Positions 33,803 to 44,364 are shown, counted from the first letter of the stretch. The stretch is DNA of 64,000 nt from Citrobacter sedlakii NBRC 105722 (GCF_000759835.1 NZ_BBNB01000002.1:558001-622000); one strand, 5' to 3'. Numbers and translations are program-made. Notes: generated by a model from the letters alone, not told the origin.

Positions 33803-34972
33803 TCAGCAACGTTGGTCTAACGAGACGAACGGACGATCTTCCGGTCCGGTATAGTTGGCGGAAGGTCGGATAATTTTGTTGTCCTGACGCTGTTCGATGA
33901 TGTGCGCCGCCCAGCCGGTGACGCGGGCGATAACAAACAGCGGAGTGAACATTTCGGTGGGAACGCCCATCATGTTGTAAGACACCGCCGAGAACCAGTC
34001 AAGGTTGGGGAACATCTTTTTGGTTTCCCACATCACCGTTTCCAGACGATCGGCGATGTTGTACATCTTCAGCGAGCCGCCTTCTTCAGAAAGCTGCTTC
34101 GCCACCTGCTTAATGACCTGATGACGCGGATCGGCCAGGGTATAAACCGGGTGCCCAAAGCCAATCACCACCTCTTTGTTTTCCACACGTTTGCGGATAT
34201 CGGCTTCCGCTTCGTCCGGCGTTTCGTAGCGCTGCTGGATCTCGAGCGACACTTCGTTTGCTCCGCCGTGCTTCGGCCCGCGCAGTGCGCCTATCGCGCC
34301 GATAATGGCCGAATAGACGTCCGACCCGGTGCCCGCAATGACCCGGCTGGTGAAGGTGGAGGCGTTGAATTCGTGCTCGGCGTAAAGCACCAGCGAAATG
34401 TGCATCGCTTTTTCCCAGCTTTTTGACGGTTTCTCGCCGTGTAGCAGATGCAAAAAGTGGCCGCCGATGGAGTCGTCGTCGGTTTCTGGCTGGATGCGCT
34501 CACCGTTGTGGCTGTAGTGGTACCAGTAGAGAAGAACAGAGCTGAGCGACGCTAACAGCTTGTCGGCGATATCCCGCGCCCCGGAGACGGTGTGGCCCTC
34601 TTTTTCTGGCAGGGTACAGCCCAACGCCGAGACGCCGGTGCGCATGACATCCATCGGATGCGACGCGGCGGGCAGCGCTTCCAGTACGGTGCGCACGTTG
34701 GCCGGTAATCCTCGCAGCGCTTTCAGTTTGATTTTATACGCGTGAAGCTCGTCACGGGTCGGTAATTTGCCGTGGATCAGCAGATGGGCGACCTCTTCGA
34801 ATTCGCAGTGCCGGGCGAGGTCCAGTATGTCGTAACCGCGATAATGAAGATCGTTGCCGCTTTTGCCGACGGTGCACAGCGCGGTATTGCCTGCCGGTAC
34901 GCCGGACAGCGCAACGGATTTTTTCGGCTTAATGACATGTGTGTTGTTTTGCAGGATCGTCGAGTCTGTCAT
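33803..34972 (-). CDS. prpC: 2-methylcitrate synthase PrpC
   Basis: 389 residues, citrate synthase fold. Catalytic histidines and aspartate appear in [26 protein letters not shown] and the C-terminal arginine region. Condenses propionyl-CoA with oxaloacetate. The N-terminal GLAGVxxGxTAL motif typical of the family reads [15 protein letters not shown]. Confidence 0.96.
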   Translation of the reverse strand: MTDSTILQNNTHVIKPKKSVALSGVPAGNTALCTVGKSGNDLHYRGYDILDLARHCEFEEVAHLLIHGKLPTRDELHAYKIKLKALRGLPANVRTVLEALPAASHPMDVMRTGVSALGCTLPEKEGHTVSGARDIADKLLASLSSVLLYWYHYSHNGERIQPETDDDSIGGHFLHLLHGEKPSKSWEKAMHISLVLYAEHEFNASTFTSRVIAGTGSDVYSAIIGAIGALRGPKHGGANEVSLEIQQRYETPDEAEADIRKRVENKEVVIGFGHPVYTLADPRHQVIKQVAKQLSEEGGSLKMYNIADRLETVMWETKKMFPNLDWFSAVSYNMMGVPTEMFTPLFVIARVTGWAAHIIEQRQDNKIIRPSANYTGPEDRPFVSLDQRC

Positions 34973-35024
34973 GTTGTCCTCGTCATTATTGTAATGTGCA
35001 GGATAGTGAGGTCTGGGCGAAGCG

Positions 35025-35903
35025 TTACTTCCGGTTCAGCGCGTCCAGCGCCTCCTCGTACTGGTAGTAATTGATGCTCTCGTACAGCTCGTTGCGGGTT
35101 TGCATCATGTCGATGACGCTTTTTTGCGTTCCTTCCTGACGCAGCACGTTATAGACCTGTTCCGCCGCGCGGTTCATCGCGCGAAACGCCGACAGCGGGT
35201 ACAGCGCCATCGCCACGTGGGCGCTGCGCAGTTCATCGGTGGTAAACAACGGCGTCGCGCCGAATTCGGTGATGTTGGCGAGGATCGGCACATTGACCGC
35301 GTCGGCAAACTGTCGGTACATGGCAAGCTCGGTGATCGCCTCCGGAAACAGCATGTCGGCCCCCGCGTCAACGTAGGCCTGCGCGCGATCTATCGCCGCG
35401 TCCAGGCCCTCTACCGCCAGGGCGTCGGTGCGCGCCATGATCACAAAGTCGGGATCGGTTCGGGCATCCACCGCCGCGCGAATGCGATCCACCATCTCCT
35501 CTTTCGAGACGATCGCTTTGTTCGGTCGGTGACCACAGCGCTTAGCGCCGATCTGATCTTCAATGTGTAACGCCGCCGCGCCGGCTTTGATCATTGACCT
35601 TACGGTGCGGGCCACGTTAAAAGCCGACGCGCCAAAACCGATGTCGGCATCCACCAGCAGCGGCAGCGGGCAGACGTCGGTGATGCGACGAATGTCGGTC
35701 AGCACGTCGTCAAGCGTTGAGATCCCGAGATCCGGCAACCCCAGCGATCCTGCCGCCACGCCGCCGCCGGAAAGGTAAATCGCCTGGTAGCCTGCGCGCT
35801 GTGCCAGCAGAGCGTGGTTAGCGTTAATGGCGCCGACTATCTGAAGCGGGTTTTCTTGCGTAAGGGCCGCGCGAAATGCCTGACCCGGCGAGTGTCGTGA
35901 CAT
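35025..35903 (-). CDS. prpB: 2-methylisocitrate lyase PrpB
   Basis: 292 residues, isocitrate lyase/PEP mutase superfamily. The signature [12 protein letters not shown] carries the catalytic cysteine, and DADIGFG provides metal-binding aspartates. Splits 2-methylisocitrate to pyruvate and succinate. First gene of prpBCDE, read away from prpR. Four residues shorter at the C-terminus than E. coli PrpB. Confidence 0.96.
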   Translation of the reverse strand: MSRHSPGQAFRAALTQENPLQIVGAINANHALLAQRAGYQAIYLSGGGVAAGSLGLPDLGISTLDDVLTDIRRITDVCPLPLLVDADIGFGASAFNVARTVRSMIKAGAAALHIEDQIGAKRCGHRPNKAIVSKEEMVDRIRAAVDARTDPDFVIMARTDALAVEGLDAAIDRAQAYVDAGADMLFPEAITELAMYRQFADAVNVPILANITEFGATPLFTTDELRSAHVAMALYPLSAFRAMNRAAEQVYNVLRQEGTQKSVIDMMQTRNELYESINYYQYEEALDALNRK

Positions 35904-35949
35904 ATTTTATCCTTTGTTATCAAGTTGTGAACATCGTTACTCTCCACAA

Positions 35950-35965
35950 AGCAAAGGCTATGCCA
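35950..35965 (-). promoter_or_regulatory. sigma-54 promoter of prpBCDE
   Basis: The minus strand reads TGGCATAGCCTTTGCT, that is TGGCA(T) and TTGCT with a five-base spacer, agreeing with the -24/-12 consensus TGGCAC-N5-TTGCW except one base. It lies 47 bases before the prpB ATG, and the divergent gene encodes a sigma-54 activator, so the assignment is mutually supported. AT-rich sequence at 35980-36010 could bind IHF. Confidence 0.85.
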
Positions 35966-36151
35966 GGTGCCGCACCCGATTAAGAAAAATAAAAAACACT
36001 GATATGACAATACGATAGATAAACCCCGCTGGCAGATAGCGAAAAAAAGCGTGTCAGCTAACGTTTCATAAAATGTTCCGCGTTGTTTCATTGCAACATA
36101 ATTGAAACACGACTAAACCCATTATTCGGTCTCTTCACGTTTAGGTTTGCT

Positions 36152-37747
36152 ATGACAGCTTCGCCTCTCCCTCCACGGATCAATGACGACAAACCGGTCA
36201 TCTGGACCGTCTCGGTGACACGGCTGTTCGACCTGTTTCGCGACATCAGCCTCGAGTTCGATCATCTGGCGACCATCACCCCTATTCAGCTTGGCTTTGA
36301 AAAAGCGGTAACCTACATTCGCAAAAAGCTGGCGACCGAACGCTGCGACGCCATCATCGCCGCAGGCTCTAACGGCGCGTACCTGAAAAGCCGTCTCTCT
36401 GTTCCAGTGATCCTGATTAAACCGAGCGGTTTTGACGTACTGCACGCGCTGGCGAAAGCGGGAAAACTGACCGCCTCGATCGGTGTGGTGACGTATCAGG
36501 AGACGCTGCCGGCGCTTATCGCCTTTCAGAAAACATTTGGTCTGCAGCTGGAACAGCGCAGCTACGTCACCGAAGAGGACGCGCGCGGGCAGATAAACGA
36601 ACTCAAGGCTAACGGCATTGAGGCGGTGGTCGGCGCGGGGCTCATTACCGATCTCGCCGAGGAAGCCGGTATGACGGCGATTTTTATCTATTCTGCGGCC
36701 ACAGTGCGCCAGGGATTCAGCGATGCGCTGGATCTGACGCGAATGACCGCCCGCGTAACAGCCTCTTACGCGTCCGATCGGGCGCTGCGTACCCGCTATG
36801 CCCTGGAGGATATCCGTGGCGCGTCCGGACAAATGGAACAGGTGCGTCAGACCATCATGCTCTACGCCCGCTCCCGCGCCGCGGTGCTGATTCAGGGTGA
36901 AACCGGCACCGGCAAAGAGCTGGCCGCACAGGCCATTCATCGCGAAAGCGGCGTACACGCGGGGTCTCGCAGCGACATCGCCTCCCGTCCGTTTGTCGCT
37001 GTGAACTGCGGTGCGATTACGGAATCGTTGCTGGAAGCAGAACTGTTCGGCTACGAGGAGGGCGCTTTTACCGGCTCCCGACGCGGGGGGCGCGCCGGAC
37101 TGTTCGAAATCGCCCACGGCGGAACGCTGTTTCTGGACGAGATAGGCGAGATGCCATTGCCCCTGCAAACCCGTCTGCTGCGCGTACTGGAAGAAAAAGA
37201 GGTGACCCGGGTGGGCGGTCATCATCCTCTCCCCATCGATGTGCGGGTGATCAGCGCCACCCACTGCAATCTGGAAGAGGCAATGAAACACGGTCAGTTC
37301 CGCCGAGATCTCTTTTACCGCCTGAGCATTCTGCGCCTCGCTCTGCCTGCGCTGCGCGATCGCCCTGGCGATATCGCTGCGTTGGCTGAGGGGTTTTTAA
37401 AACAGTCGCTGGCAGCCCTGAACGTCCCGTTTACCGATACCGTCCGCAGCGGTCTGGCGCAAAGCGCAGCCGTTCTGGTGACCTACCCGTGGCCGGGGAA
37501 TATCCGCGAGCTGCGCAATATGATGGAGCGTCTGGCGCTGTTTTTAAGCGTCGACCCCATGCCGACGCTGGATGCGGATTTATTACAGCGCCTGCTGCCG
37601 GAACTGTCAGAACGTGACGAAGCCGTGTCTCCATCCACACGACTGACGGCCAGAGAAGCGCTCGACCGCTTCAATGGCGATAAATCCGCCGCGGCTCAGT
37701 TTCTTGGTATAAGCCGCACGACATTCTGGCGGCGGTTAAAACAGTAA
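36152..37747 (+). CDS. prpR: PrpR, sigma-54-dependent activator of the prp operon
   Basis: 531 residues from [18 protein letters not shown]; an upstream in-frame extension has no ribosome site and no homology. Domains: N-terminal PrpR_N sensor (about 10-185), AAA+ domain with Walker A GETGTGKE, the sigma-54 contact loop [11 protein letters not shown] and Walker [11 protein letters not shown], then a Fis-type helix-turn-helix at the end ([24 protein letters not shown]). Activates prpBCDE in response to 2-methylcitrate. The linker near residues 205-230 ([19 protein letters not shown]) differs from E. coli. Confidence 0.95.
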   Translation: MTASPLPPRINDDKPVIWTVSVTRLFDLFRDISLEFDHLATITPIQLGFEKAVTYIRKKLATERCDAIIAAGSNGAYLKSRLSVPVILIKPSGFDVLHALAKAGKLTASIGVVTYQETLPALIAFQKTFGLQLEQRSYVTEEDARGQINELKANGIEAVVGAGLITDLAEEAGMTAIFIYSAATVRQGFSDALDLTRMTARVTASYASDRALRTRYALEDIRGASGQMEQVRQTIMLYARSRAAVLIQGETGTGKELAAQAIHRESGVHAGSRSDIASRPFVAVNCGAITESLLEAELFGYEEGAFTGSRRGGRAGLFEIAHGGTLFLDEIGEMPLPLQTRLLRVLEEKEVTRVGGHHPLPIDVRVISATHCNLEEAMKHGQFRRDLFYRLSILRLALPALRDRPGDIAALAEGFLKQSLAALNVPFTDTVRSGLAQSAAVLVTYPWPGNIRELRNMMERLALFLSVDPMPTLDADLLQRLLPELSERDEAVSPSTRLTAREALDRFNGDKSAAAQFLGISRTTFWRRLKQ

Positions 37748-38374
37748 TCCCCCGTTTCAGAATGTTCACTTTTATCGGAACTGACGTCTTTATTGATAAC
37801 CAACGGATGCCAAAATATATTCTTACATCCGTCATCAGATTATTCGGCAAGCAAAAAACATTTAATTGATAATAATCCTAAAAGCACAAACAAATTTCTC
37901 AAATATGTCACTGATTAAAAATTGACATTTATCAAGCAATATTTAAAAAGCGCGCTTACAAAGCGTAAAATTAATGATGTCACTACGTGATTACACAAGG
38001 GTCAAATGATGAATATTTTAATATTATCCAACTACCTTTGAGTAATTTCACTTACCGCAACCCTGTACCATCCCTTTGTTTTACCTTGTTTTCCAGCATA
38101 GTAAACACATCCCCGGCATGAAGGGAAACATTAAGCATCATAACGAAAGACGGTGAGATTGCGGTTCCCGGTACTGTCTGTATGACGCAATTAATTGTTT
38201 AAATCTATCAATGTTAAGCGAGAGTAATAAATAAACGATTGAAACTTTTTGACTGACAGCGAATAGTTAAAAGGCAGGAACGCAAACATATAAGCAATCT
38301 ATTAATGCCCGTTATTACAGACAGGCATTTTTGCTTATCACTTCTTTTATTTTAAAACTTACGGACGAGTGATC
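37748..38374. other. AT-rich intergenic region before the first autotransporter
   Basis: 627 bases between prpR and an autotransporter gene, both on the plus strand. No credible open frame, only fragments of about a dozen codons. A hairpin AATGCC...GGCATT followed by TTTGCTT at 38304-38333 resembles an intrinsic terminator and would end a leader or upstream transcript some 40 bases before the autotransporter ATG. The low GC suggests H-NS-type silencing; that is inference. Confidence 0.5.
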
Positions 38375-40975
38375 ATGAAAAAACACGCGTTATATTTTCG
38401 TTCTTCTTTGTTATCTCTCGCAATTTCAGCGGCGCTGGCCTCAACCGCAGCGGCAAATACTATCAATGCGCTGACCTTTCCCTCCCCTTCCGACGATAAT
38501 GCCATTATTACGATTAATAACGATAATAATGTCTTACTCTCGGCATCTGAAAATACAGACCCGGGCTGGGATCGCTTTGGCTCCCTGCGGGTGGGTGAAA
38601 ATAGCGACGGCTCGCTGATCATTGACAATCGGGCGATTACCACCGACGCCGGGATGATTGGCAACAATGCAACGGGCAGCGTCACACTCCAGAGCGGCGC
38701 TACCTGGACACTGAAAGGGCTAAATCTGGTGCTGGGAACCCACGACGGTTCCGGTACGCTTGTGGTTAACAGCGGCAGTCGCGTCAGCGGGATTAACGAA
38801 CTGCGGATCGGCGAATACGCCGCACAGGCCTCTGGAGAAGTGAACATCGACGGAGCCGGTTCGTCTGTATCGTCCAACTGGGCGGTGGTGGGCGATCAGG
38901 GAAAAGGCAAACTGACTATCACCAACGGCGGCTCGCTTACCCTCAGTGAACACATGAACATTGGCTATGTGGGCAATACCCTGAACTCAAACCGCGAAGG
39001 CGCTGGCGAAACGCGGGTCGACGGCGCAAATTCACAGCTGAATGTCGCCCAGGGCATCTATCTTGGCGGGTTTACCACTACGCCTAATGACGCCACCGGC
39101 AGTCTGACCGTCAGCAATGGCGCGACGATCAACTCCGGCACGCTTATCTGGTTGGCGGTGGGCGAAGGCAGCACCGGTATCCTGAACATTGGCGGCGCGC
39201 AGGGAGAAACCGAACAGGCGGCAGGCTCAATTAACGTTCCACGAATTCATCTTGGGAATACCGACGGCGTCAGCACGGCGGTGCTCAACCTTAACCATAA
39301 CAGCGATGATTTCGTGCTTGGCGCCAACATTACCGGCACCGGCGAGGTGAATCATCTCGGTTCGGGAACGTCCACCCTGACCGGTGCGAGCAATTACCGG
39401 GGCAATACCCACGTCGCCAGTGGGACACTGCGTGCCGGAGCGGTTAACACGCTGAGCGCGAACTCGGACTACCTTGTCGACAGCGGCGCCAGTCTCGATC
39501 TGAATGGTTACTCTCAAACGGTCAACTCGCTGGTGCTTGACGGAAACGCGACGCTGTCGGCTGACACACCGTCTGACGGTACGTTTACGCCCACCACGTT
39601 GACCATTAATGGCGATTACGCCAGCAACAACGGGCTACTGTCCCTCCGTACCGCATTGGGTGATGATCTTTCCGCGACCGACAAACTGGTGGTAAAAGGC
39701 GATACCTCAGGCACGACGCGCGTGAGCATCGTTAACGCAGGCGGCAGCGGCGCGGAAACAATTGAAGGCATCCAGGTCGTCAATGTTGAAGGCACGTCGG
39801 CCGGCAGCTTTGTGAAAGAAGGCCGTATTGTCGCGGGCGCGTATGATTATGATCTGACGAAACGGGATAACCAGAACTGGTATTTGACCAGCCTGGCCTC
39901 CGTGGCGCCACAACCCCCCGTCCCACCGGTGGACCCCGAAGAACCTGAACAGCCGGAAGAACCCGATGTTCCGGTGCCACCTGCGCCGGAAGGCACGCAT
40001 CAGTATCGCCCGGAAACGGGTAGCTATCTGGCGAACGCACTTGCCGCCAATACGCTGTTTAACACTCGCCTGCACGATCGTTTGGGCGAGACGCAATACA
40101 CCGACCTGTTAACCGGTGAAAAGAAAGTGACCAGCCTGTGGATGCGACACGTTGGCGGTCATCAGCGCTTTAAAGACAGCTCCGGCCAGATCAGCACCCA
40201 AAGTAACCGCTACGTGATCCAGCTTGGCGGCGACATTGCCCAATGGAGCAGTGACGGCCAGGATCGCTGGCACCTGGGCCTGATGGGCGGTTACGCGAAC
40301 AGTAAGAGCCGCAGTCACGCCAGTCTCACGGGCTACTCGTCACGCGGCGAGATCAGCGGATATAGCGCTGGCGTTTATGGCACATGGTACGCCAATGACG
40401 CCGACAAAACTGGCGCCTATCTGGACGCATGGGTGCTCTATAACTGGTTTGAAAATACCGTATCCGGACAGGGACTGGCGTCAGAGAAATATGATTCCGA
40501 TGGGATCACCGCTTCGCTGGAAACAGGCTATACCTTCAGCCTCGGCGCCAGTCGCGATGGGCGTACCCGTTACTGGTTGCAGCCAAAAGCCCAGCTTACC
40601 TGGATGGATGTGCAGGCGGACAATCACACCGAGAAAAACGGGACCCGGGTGGTCGATGAAACGGATGGCAACCTGCAAACGCGCCTGGGCATTAAAGCTT
40701 TTATGCAGGGCCATAATGCCATCGATGACGGTAAAACGCGCACCTTCCAGCCGTTTGTGGAAGCGAACTGGATCTACAACAGCCAGAACTATGGCGTGAA
40801 GATGGACGATATTCGCAGTGAAGTGAAAGGCACGCGCAATATCGGCGAGCTGAAAGTGGGTGTGGAAGGGCAACTCAACGCTCGCCTGCAACTGTGGGGT
40901 AACGTCGCTCAGCAGGTAGGCGACAAGGGTTACAGCGATACGCAAGGCATGTTGGGGTTGAAATACACATTCTGA
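38375..40975 (+). CDS. autotransporter outer membrane beta-barrel protein 1 (type Va)
   Basis: 866 residues. The start MKKHALYFRSSLLSLAIS is preceded by GGACGAG; a GTG two codons earlier is less likely. Signal peptide cut near TAAA-N (residue about 28). The passenger (about 30-420) is a beta-helix of repeats such as GSLTVSNGATINSGTLIWLAVGE. An autochaperone region follows (DKLVVKGDTSGTTRVSIVNAGG, GRIVAGAYDYDL), then a proline/glutamate linker (PPVPPVDPEEPEQPEEP) and a C-terminal 12-strand barrel ending in LGLKYTF with the terminal phenylalanine. Likely a surface adhesin or aggregation factor; no protease triad was seen. Shares architecture, but not near-identity, with the two autotransporters downstream. 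Confidence 0.9.
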   Translation: MKKHALYFRSSLLSLAISAALASTAAANTINALTFPSPSDDNAIITINNDNNVLLSASENTDPGWDRFGSLRVGENSDGSLIIDNRAITTDAGMIGNNATGSVTLQSGATWTLKGLNLVLGTHDGSGTLVVNSGSRVSGINELRIGEYAAQASGEVNIDGAGSSVSSNWAVVGDQGKGKLTITNGGSLTLSEHMNIGYVGNTLNSNREGAGETRVDGANSQLNVAQGIYLGGFTTTPNDATGSLTVSNGATINSGTLIWLAVGEGSTGILNIGGAQGETEQAAGSINVPRIHLGNTDGVSTAVLNLNHNSDDFVLGANITGTGEVNHLGSGTSTLTGASNYRGNTHVASGTLRAGAVNTLSANSDYLVDSGASLDLNGYSQTVNSLVLDGNATLSADTPSDGTFTPTTLTINGDYASNNGLLSLRTALGDDLSATDKLVVKGDTSGTTRVSIVNAGGSGAETIEGIQVVNVEGTSAGSFVKEGRIVAGAYDYDLTKRDNQNWYLTSLASVAPQPPVPPVDPEEPEQPEEPDVPVPPAPEGTHQYRPETGSYLANALAANTLFNTRLHDRLGETQYTDLLTGEKKVTSLWMRHVGGHQRFKDSSGQISTQSNRYVIQLGGDIAQWSSDGQDRWHLGLMGGYANSKSRSHASLTGYSSRGEISGYSAGVYGTWYANDADKTGAYLDAWVLYNWFENTVSGQGLASEKYDSDGITASLETGYTFSLGASRDGRTRYWLQPKAQLTWMDVQADNHTEKNGTRVVDETDGNLQTRLGIKAFMQGHNAIDDGKTRTFQPFVEANWIYNSQNYGVKMDDIRSEVKGTRNIGELKVGVEGQLNARLQLWGNVAQQVGDKGYSDTQGMLGLKYTF

Positions 40976-40983
40976 CAGACGCG

Positions 40984-41012
40984 CCACCCGCGGCAACGCG
41001 GGTGGTTTTTCT
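40984..41012 (+). terminator. intrinsic terminator of autotransporter 1
   Basis: CCACCCGC and GCGGGTGG around a six-base loop, followed by TTTTTCT, nine bases after the stop codon. Confidence 0.9.
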
Positions 41013-41105
41013 CTTCCCTTCTCTCTTTGTGATCCCCCTCGCATCGCCATCCGTCGGTGAAAAATAGGATGACATCAGATCGTTCATTTGACAGAAGCGT
41101 GGTGT

Positions 41106-41738
41106 ATGGACCCTTTACATGCCGTATTTCTTACCGTCAGCCTGTTTGTCCTGACCTTTTTTAATCCCGGCGCGAATCTCTTTGTCGTGGTGCAGACCAG
41201 CCTCGCTTCCGGACGGCGCGCCGGAGTGCTTACCGGACTTGGCGTCGCCGCTGGCGATGCGCTTTATTCGGGGCTGGGACTGTTTGGCATGGCAACATTA
41301 ATCACGCAATGCGAGGCGCTGTTTTCGCTGATAAAAATTGGCGGCGGCGCCTATCTGCTGTGGTTTGCATGGAACAGCCTGCGCCGCCAGGTCACACCGC
41401 AAATGAGCCCGCTCGCGCAGCCGGTGGCGGCGCCGTGGACGGTCTTTTTCCGTCGCGGTTTGCTGACCGATTTATCAAATCCGCAGACGGTGTTGTTTTT
41501 TATCAGTATTTTCTCCGTCACGCTCAGCGCGGATACGCCGACATGGGCGCGGATGATGGCCTGGGCGGGCATCGTGCTTTCTTCCATTATCTGGCGCGTC
41601 TTCCTCAGCCAGGCCTTTTCGTTACCCGCGGTCCGTCGCGCGTATGGGCGGATCCAGCGCGTCGCCAGCAAAATTATTGGCGCAATTATCGGTTTGTTTG
41701 CCCTGCGCTTGATTTACGAAGGCATAACCCATCGCTAA
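41106..41738 (+). CDS. yahN: YahN, LysE/RhtB-family amino-acid exporter
   Basis: 210 residues from ATG (MDPLHAVFLTVSLFVLTFFN); an in-frame TTG six codons upstream could also serve. Six membrane segments; family motif NPGANLFVVVQTSLASGRRAG near the N-terminus and LTDLSNPQTVLFFISIFSV in the middle. Very similar along its whole length to E. coli YahN, which is also next to prpR in K-12, so position confirms identity. Substrate not established; the family exports amino acids. Confidence 0.93.
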   Translation: MDPLHAVFLTVSLFVLTFFNPGANLFVVVQTSLASGRRAGVLTGLGVAAGDALYSGLGLFGMATLITQCEALFSLIKIGGGAYLLWFAWNSLRRQVTPQMSPLAQPVAAPWTVFFRRGLLTDLSNPQTVLFFISIFSVTLSADTPTWARMMAWAGIVLSSIIWRVFLSQAFSLPAVRRAYGRIQRVASKIIGAIIGLFALRLIYEGITHR

Positions 41739-41748
41739 TCTTTTGTGC

Positions 41749-41880
41749 TCAGGAACGAAAGCCCGCAGAGGTCATCAGCACTCTGAACAGCGCGCCGACC
41801 GCCGTCAGCAGCAGAACGCTGGCGCACCAGATGGCGATCAGCCATACCACGCGGTGGGACCATTTTTTGATTTTCGCCAT
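41749..41880 (-). CDS. DUF2474 small membrane protein, third subunit of the CIO-type oxidase
   Basis: 43 residues: basic head MAKIKKWSHR, one membrane segment (VVWLIAIWCASVLLLTAVGALF), short tail. Its ATG shares one base with the stop of the subunit II gene (TGATG), so it is translationally coupled. DUF2474 proteins occur at this place in CIO-type cytochrome bd operons and are the likely equivalent of CydX. Too short for most gene callers. Confidence 0.88.
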   Translation of the reverse strand: MAKIKKWSHRVVWLIAIWCASVLLLTAVGALFRVLMTSAGFRS

Positions 41881-42890
41881 CAGTGATATCCCTCTCCGTG
41901 GCGGATTTTTCCGCGGAACACGTAGTAGCTCCAGAAGGTGTACGCCAGGATCACCGGGATGATGATCAGCGCACCTACCAGCATAAAGCCCTGGCTTTGC
42001 GGCGGCGCGGCAGCTTCATGCAGGGTGATCCCCGGTGGAATAATATACGGCCAGATGCTGATCCCGAGCCCGCTGAAACCGAGGAAAATCAGCCCCAGGG
42101 TCAGCAGAAACGCGCGGGCATGAAAGTCCGGTCGATACAGACTGCGCCACAGCCACAGGCTGAAGACGATGACCAGCAGCGGAACCGGCAGGAAATAGTA
42201 CAGATTCGGCAGCGAGAACCAGCGTTCGGCAATCGCGCTCTGCGTCAGCGGCGTCCACAGGCTGACCACCACCATCACCAGCAACAGGACGATCAACAGC
42301 GGACGGGCCAACTGCCGCATCCGGCTTTGCAGCGGATCTTCGCTTTTCATGATAAGCCAGGTCGCGCCCAGTAATGCATAGGTGATGACCAGGCCGAGGC
42401 CGCAGAACAGGTTAAACGGCGTCAACCAGTCCAGTTGCGAGCCGCTGAAGGCGCGTCCACTGACCTGAAAACCGCTGACCACCGCGCCGACCACGATCCC
42501 CTGGCAGAAGGTCGCCAGTATCGATCCGACAATAAACGACTTATCCCAGAAGGCGCGATGTGATTCCGTGGCCTTGAAGCGGAACTCAAAGGCCACGCCA
42601 CGGAAAATCAGCCCGAGCAGCATCAGCAGCAGCGGAATAGTGAGCGCATCGGCAATCACCGCGTAGGCCAGCGGGAACGCGCCGAACAGTCCCGCGCCGC
42701 CCATCACCAGCCAGGTTTCGTTACCGTCCCAGACCGGCGCGACCGAGTTTACCATCACGTCGCGGTCATGCTTATCGCGAATAAACGGAAACAGAATGCC
42801 AATCCCGAGGTCGAAGCCGTCCATGACGATATACATCAGGGTGGCGAAGACGATGATGGCAAACCAGATTACAGACAGATCGAGCGTCAT
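41880..42890 (-). CDS. cytochrome bd-type (CIO-like) ubiquinol oxidase subunit II
   Basis: 336 residues with about nine membrane segments, CydB/CioB family. The N-terminal IWFAIIVFATLMYIVMDGFDLGIGILFPF and NSVAPVWDGNETWLVMGGAGLFGAFPLAYA are family signatures. Shorter than E. coli CydB (379), in line with the CIO group. One-base overlap with subunit I upstream and with the DUF2474 gene downstream. This is an extra oxidase beside the usual CydAB and AppCB; such enzymes are cyanide-tolerant in Pseudomonas (CioAB). Confidence 0.93.
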   Translation of the reverse strand: MTLDLSVIWFAIIVFATLMYIVMDGFDLGIGILFPFIRDKHDRDVMVNSVAPVWDGNETWLVMGGAGLFGAFPLAYAVIADALTIPLLLMLLGLIFRGVAFEFRFKATESHRAFWDKSFIVGSILATFCQGIVVGAVVSGFQVSGRAFSGSQLDWLTPFNLFCGLGLVITYALLGATWLIMKSEDPLQSRMRQLARPLLIVLLLVMVVVSLWTPLTQSAIAERWFSLPNLYYFLPVPLLVIVFSLWLWRSLYRPDFHARAFLLTLGLIFLGFSGLGISIWPYIIPPGITLHEAAAPPQSQGFMLVGALIIIPVILAYTFWSYYVFRGKIRHGEGYH

Positions 42891-44290
42891 CAGCGTTTCT
42901 CCTGATCGAGCGGTTCACCCACCGCGGAGATGGGACGTGCCGGGCGGCCATCGGTTTCAGAGGTCGGTTCCTCCAGCGGTTGCGGTCCCTTTTGGATCAG
43001 GCGGATCATATAGAGATAGCCGACGCCAAACACCAGCGAGTAAACCACAAAGAACGCCAACAGGCTGATGCTCATCTGTAGCGTGCTGTGCGCCGATACC
43101 GCGTCACGGGTACGCAACAGGCCGTAAACCACCCACGGCTGTCGCCCAACTTCGGTAGTCACCCAGCCCGCGAGGATCGCGATCAGCCCTGATGGCCCCA
43201 TCCACAGCGCGAAATGCATAAAAGGGCGGGAGTGATATAACCGGTTTTTGTAGCGCAGCCACAGGCTGGCGAGTCCCAGCAGAATCATCAGCACCCCCAT
43301 CCCCACCATCAGACGAAACGACCAGAACACGATGGTTGAGTTGGGGCGCTCATCTTTTGGATAATCCTTCAGGGCGGGTACCTGCTTGTCGAGACTGTGG
43401 GTCAGAATCAGGCTGCCTAACGCGGGGATCTCCAGCGCATAGCGGGTTTCTTCCGCGTCCATATCCGGCCAGCCCACCAGCGTCAGCGGCGTGGGTTCGC
43501 CCGGCGTGTTTTCCCAGTGTCCTTCAATGGCGGCGATTTTCACCGGCTGATGCTCAAGGGTATTCAGACCATGCATATCGCCAATCAGCGCCTGCACCGG
43601 TGCCACCAGCATCGCCATCCACAGCGCCATGGAAAACATTTTGCGGATTGCGGGTGTATCGTTGCCCTTCAGCAGATGCCAGGCCGCCGAAGCGCCGACA
43701 AACATTGCGCTACTCAGAAACGCCGCCACCGACATGTGCAGCAGGCGGTAAGGGAATGACGGGTTAAAGATAACGGCGAACCAGTCCACCGGCACCACCT
43801 GACCGTTAATGACCTCGAAACCCTGCGGCGTGTGCATCCAGCTGTTGGACGCGAGGATCCAGAAGGTGGACATCAACGTGCCCAGCGCCACCATGCAGGT
43901 GGAGAAAAAGTGCAGGCCCGGCCCGACTTTGTTCCAGCCGAAGAGCATCACCCCCAGAAAACCGGCTTCCAGGAAGAAAGCCGTCAGCACTTCGTAGGTC
44001 AGCAATGGGCCGGTTATACTGCCGGCAAACTGCGAAAAACCACTCCAGTTGGTACCGAACTGGTAAGCCATCACCAGACCGGAAACCACCCCCATGCCGA
44101 AATTCACTGCAAAGACTTTAACCCAGAACTGATATAACGAACGCCAGACCGGATTATTTGTTTTTAACCAAAGTCCTTCCAGTACAGCCAGATAGCTGGC
44201 TAAGCCAATAGTGATAGCCGGGAAAATAATATGAAACGAAACGGTAAAGGCAAACTGGATTCTTGCCAGCAAAAACGCATCAATATCCAT
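42890..44290 (-). CDS. cytochrome bd-type (CIO-like) ubiquinol oxidase subunit I
   Basis: 466 residues, CydA/CioA family, with about nine membrane segments. The conserved histidine H20 lies in the first segment (FAFTVSFHIIFPAITIG). The quinone-loop motif GWVTTEVGRQPWVVYG is present. E. coli CydA is about 522 residues; the difference fits the short Q-loop of CIO enzymes. The C-terminal tail (PTSETDGRPARPIS) is hydrophilic. First gene of the three-gene operon. Confidence 0.93.
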   Translation of the reverse strand: MDIDAFLLARIQFAFTVSFHIIFPAITIGLASYLAVLEGLWLKTNNPVWRSLYQFWVKVFAVNFGMGVVSGLVMAYQFGTNWSGFSQFAGSITGPLLTYEVLTAFFLEAGFLGVMLFGWNKVGPGLHFFSTCMVALGTLMSTFWILASNSWMHTPQGFEVINGQVVPVDWFAVIFNPSFPYRLLHMSVAAFLSSAMFVGASAAWHLLKGNDTPAIRKMFSMALWMAMLVAPVQALIGDMHGLNTLEHQPVKIAAIEGHWENTPGEPTPLTLVGWPDMDAEETRYALEIPALGSLILTHSLDKQVPALKDYPKDERPNSTIVFWSFRLMVGMGVLMILLGLASLWLRYKNRLYHSRPFMHFALWMGPSGLIAILAGWVTTEVGRQPWVVYGLLRTRDAVSAHSTLQMSISLLAFFVVYSLVFGVGYLYMIRLIQKGPQPLEEPTSETDGRPARPISAVGEPLDQEKR

Positions 44291-44364
44291 ATTTTCTCCC
44301 GTTTATATGACGATACCTGCGCATAGAGACAACGACATCCAATAATTAAACGTTAAGCGAAGCG

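Noticed and set aside
36122-37291. 389-codon minus-strand open frame opposite prpR
   Set aside because: Antisense to a complete, conserved PrpR; composition is that of a shadow frame.
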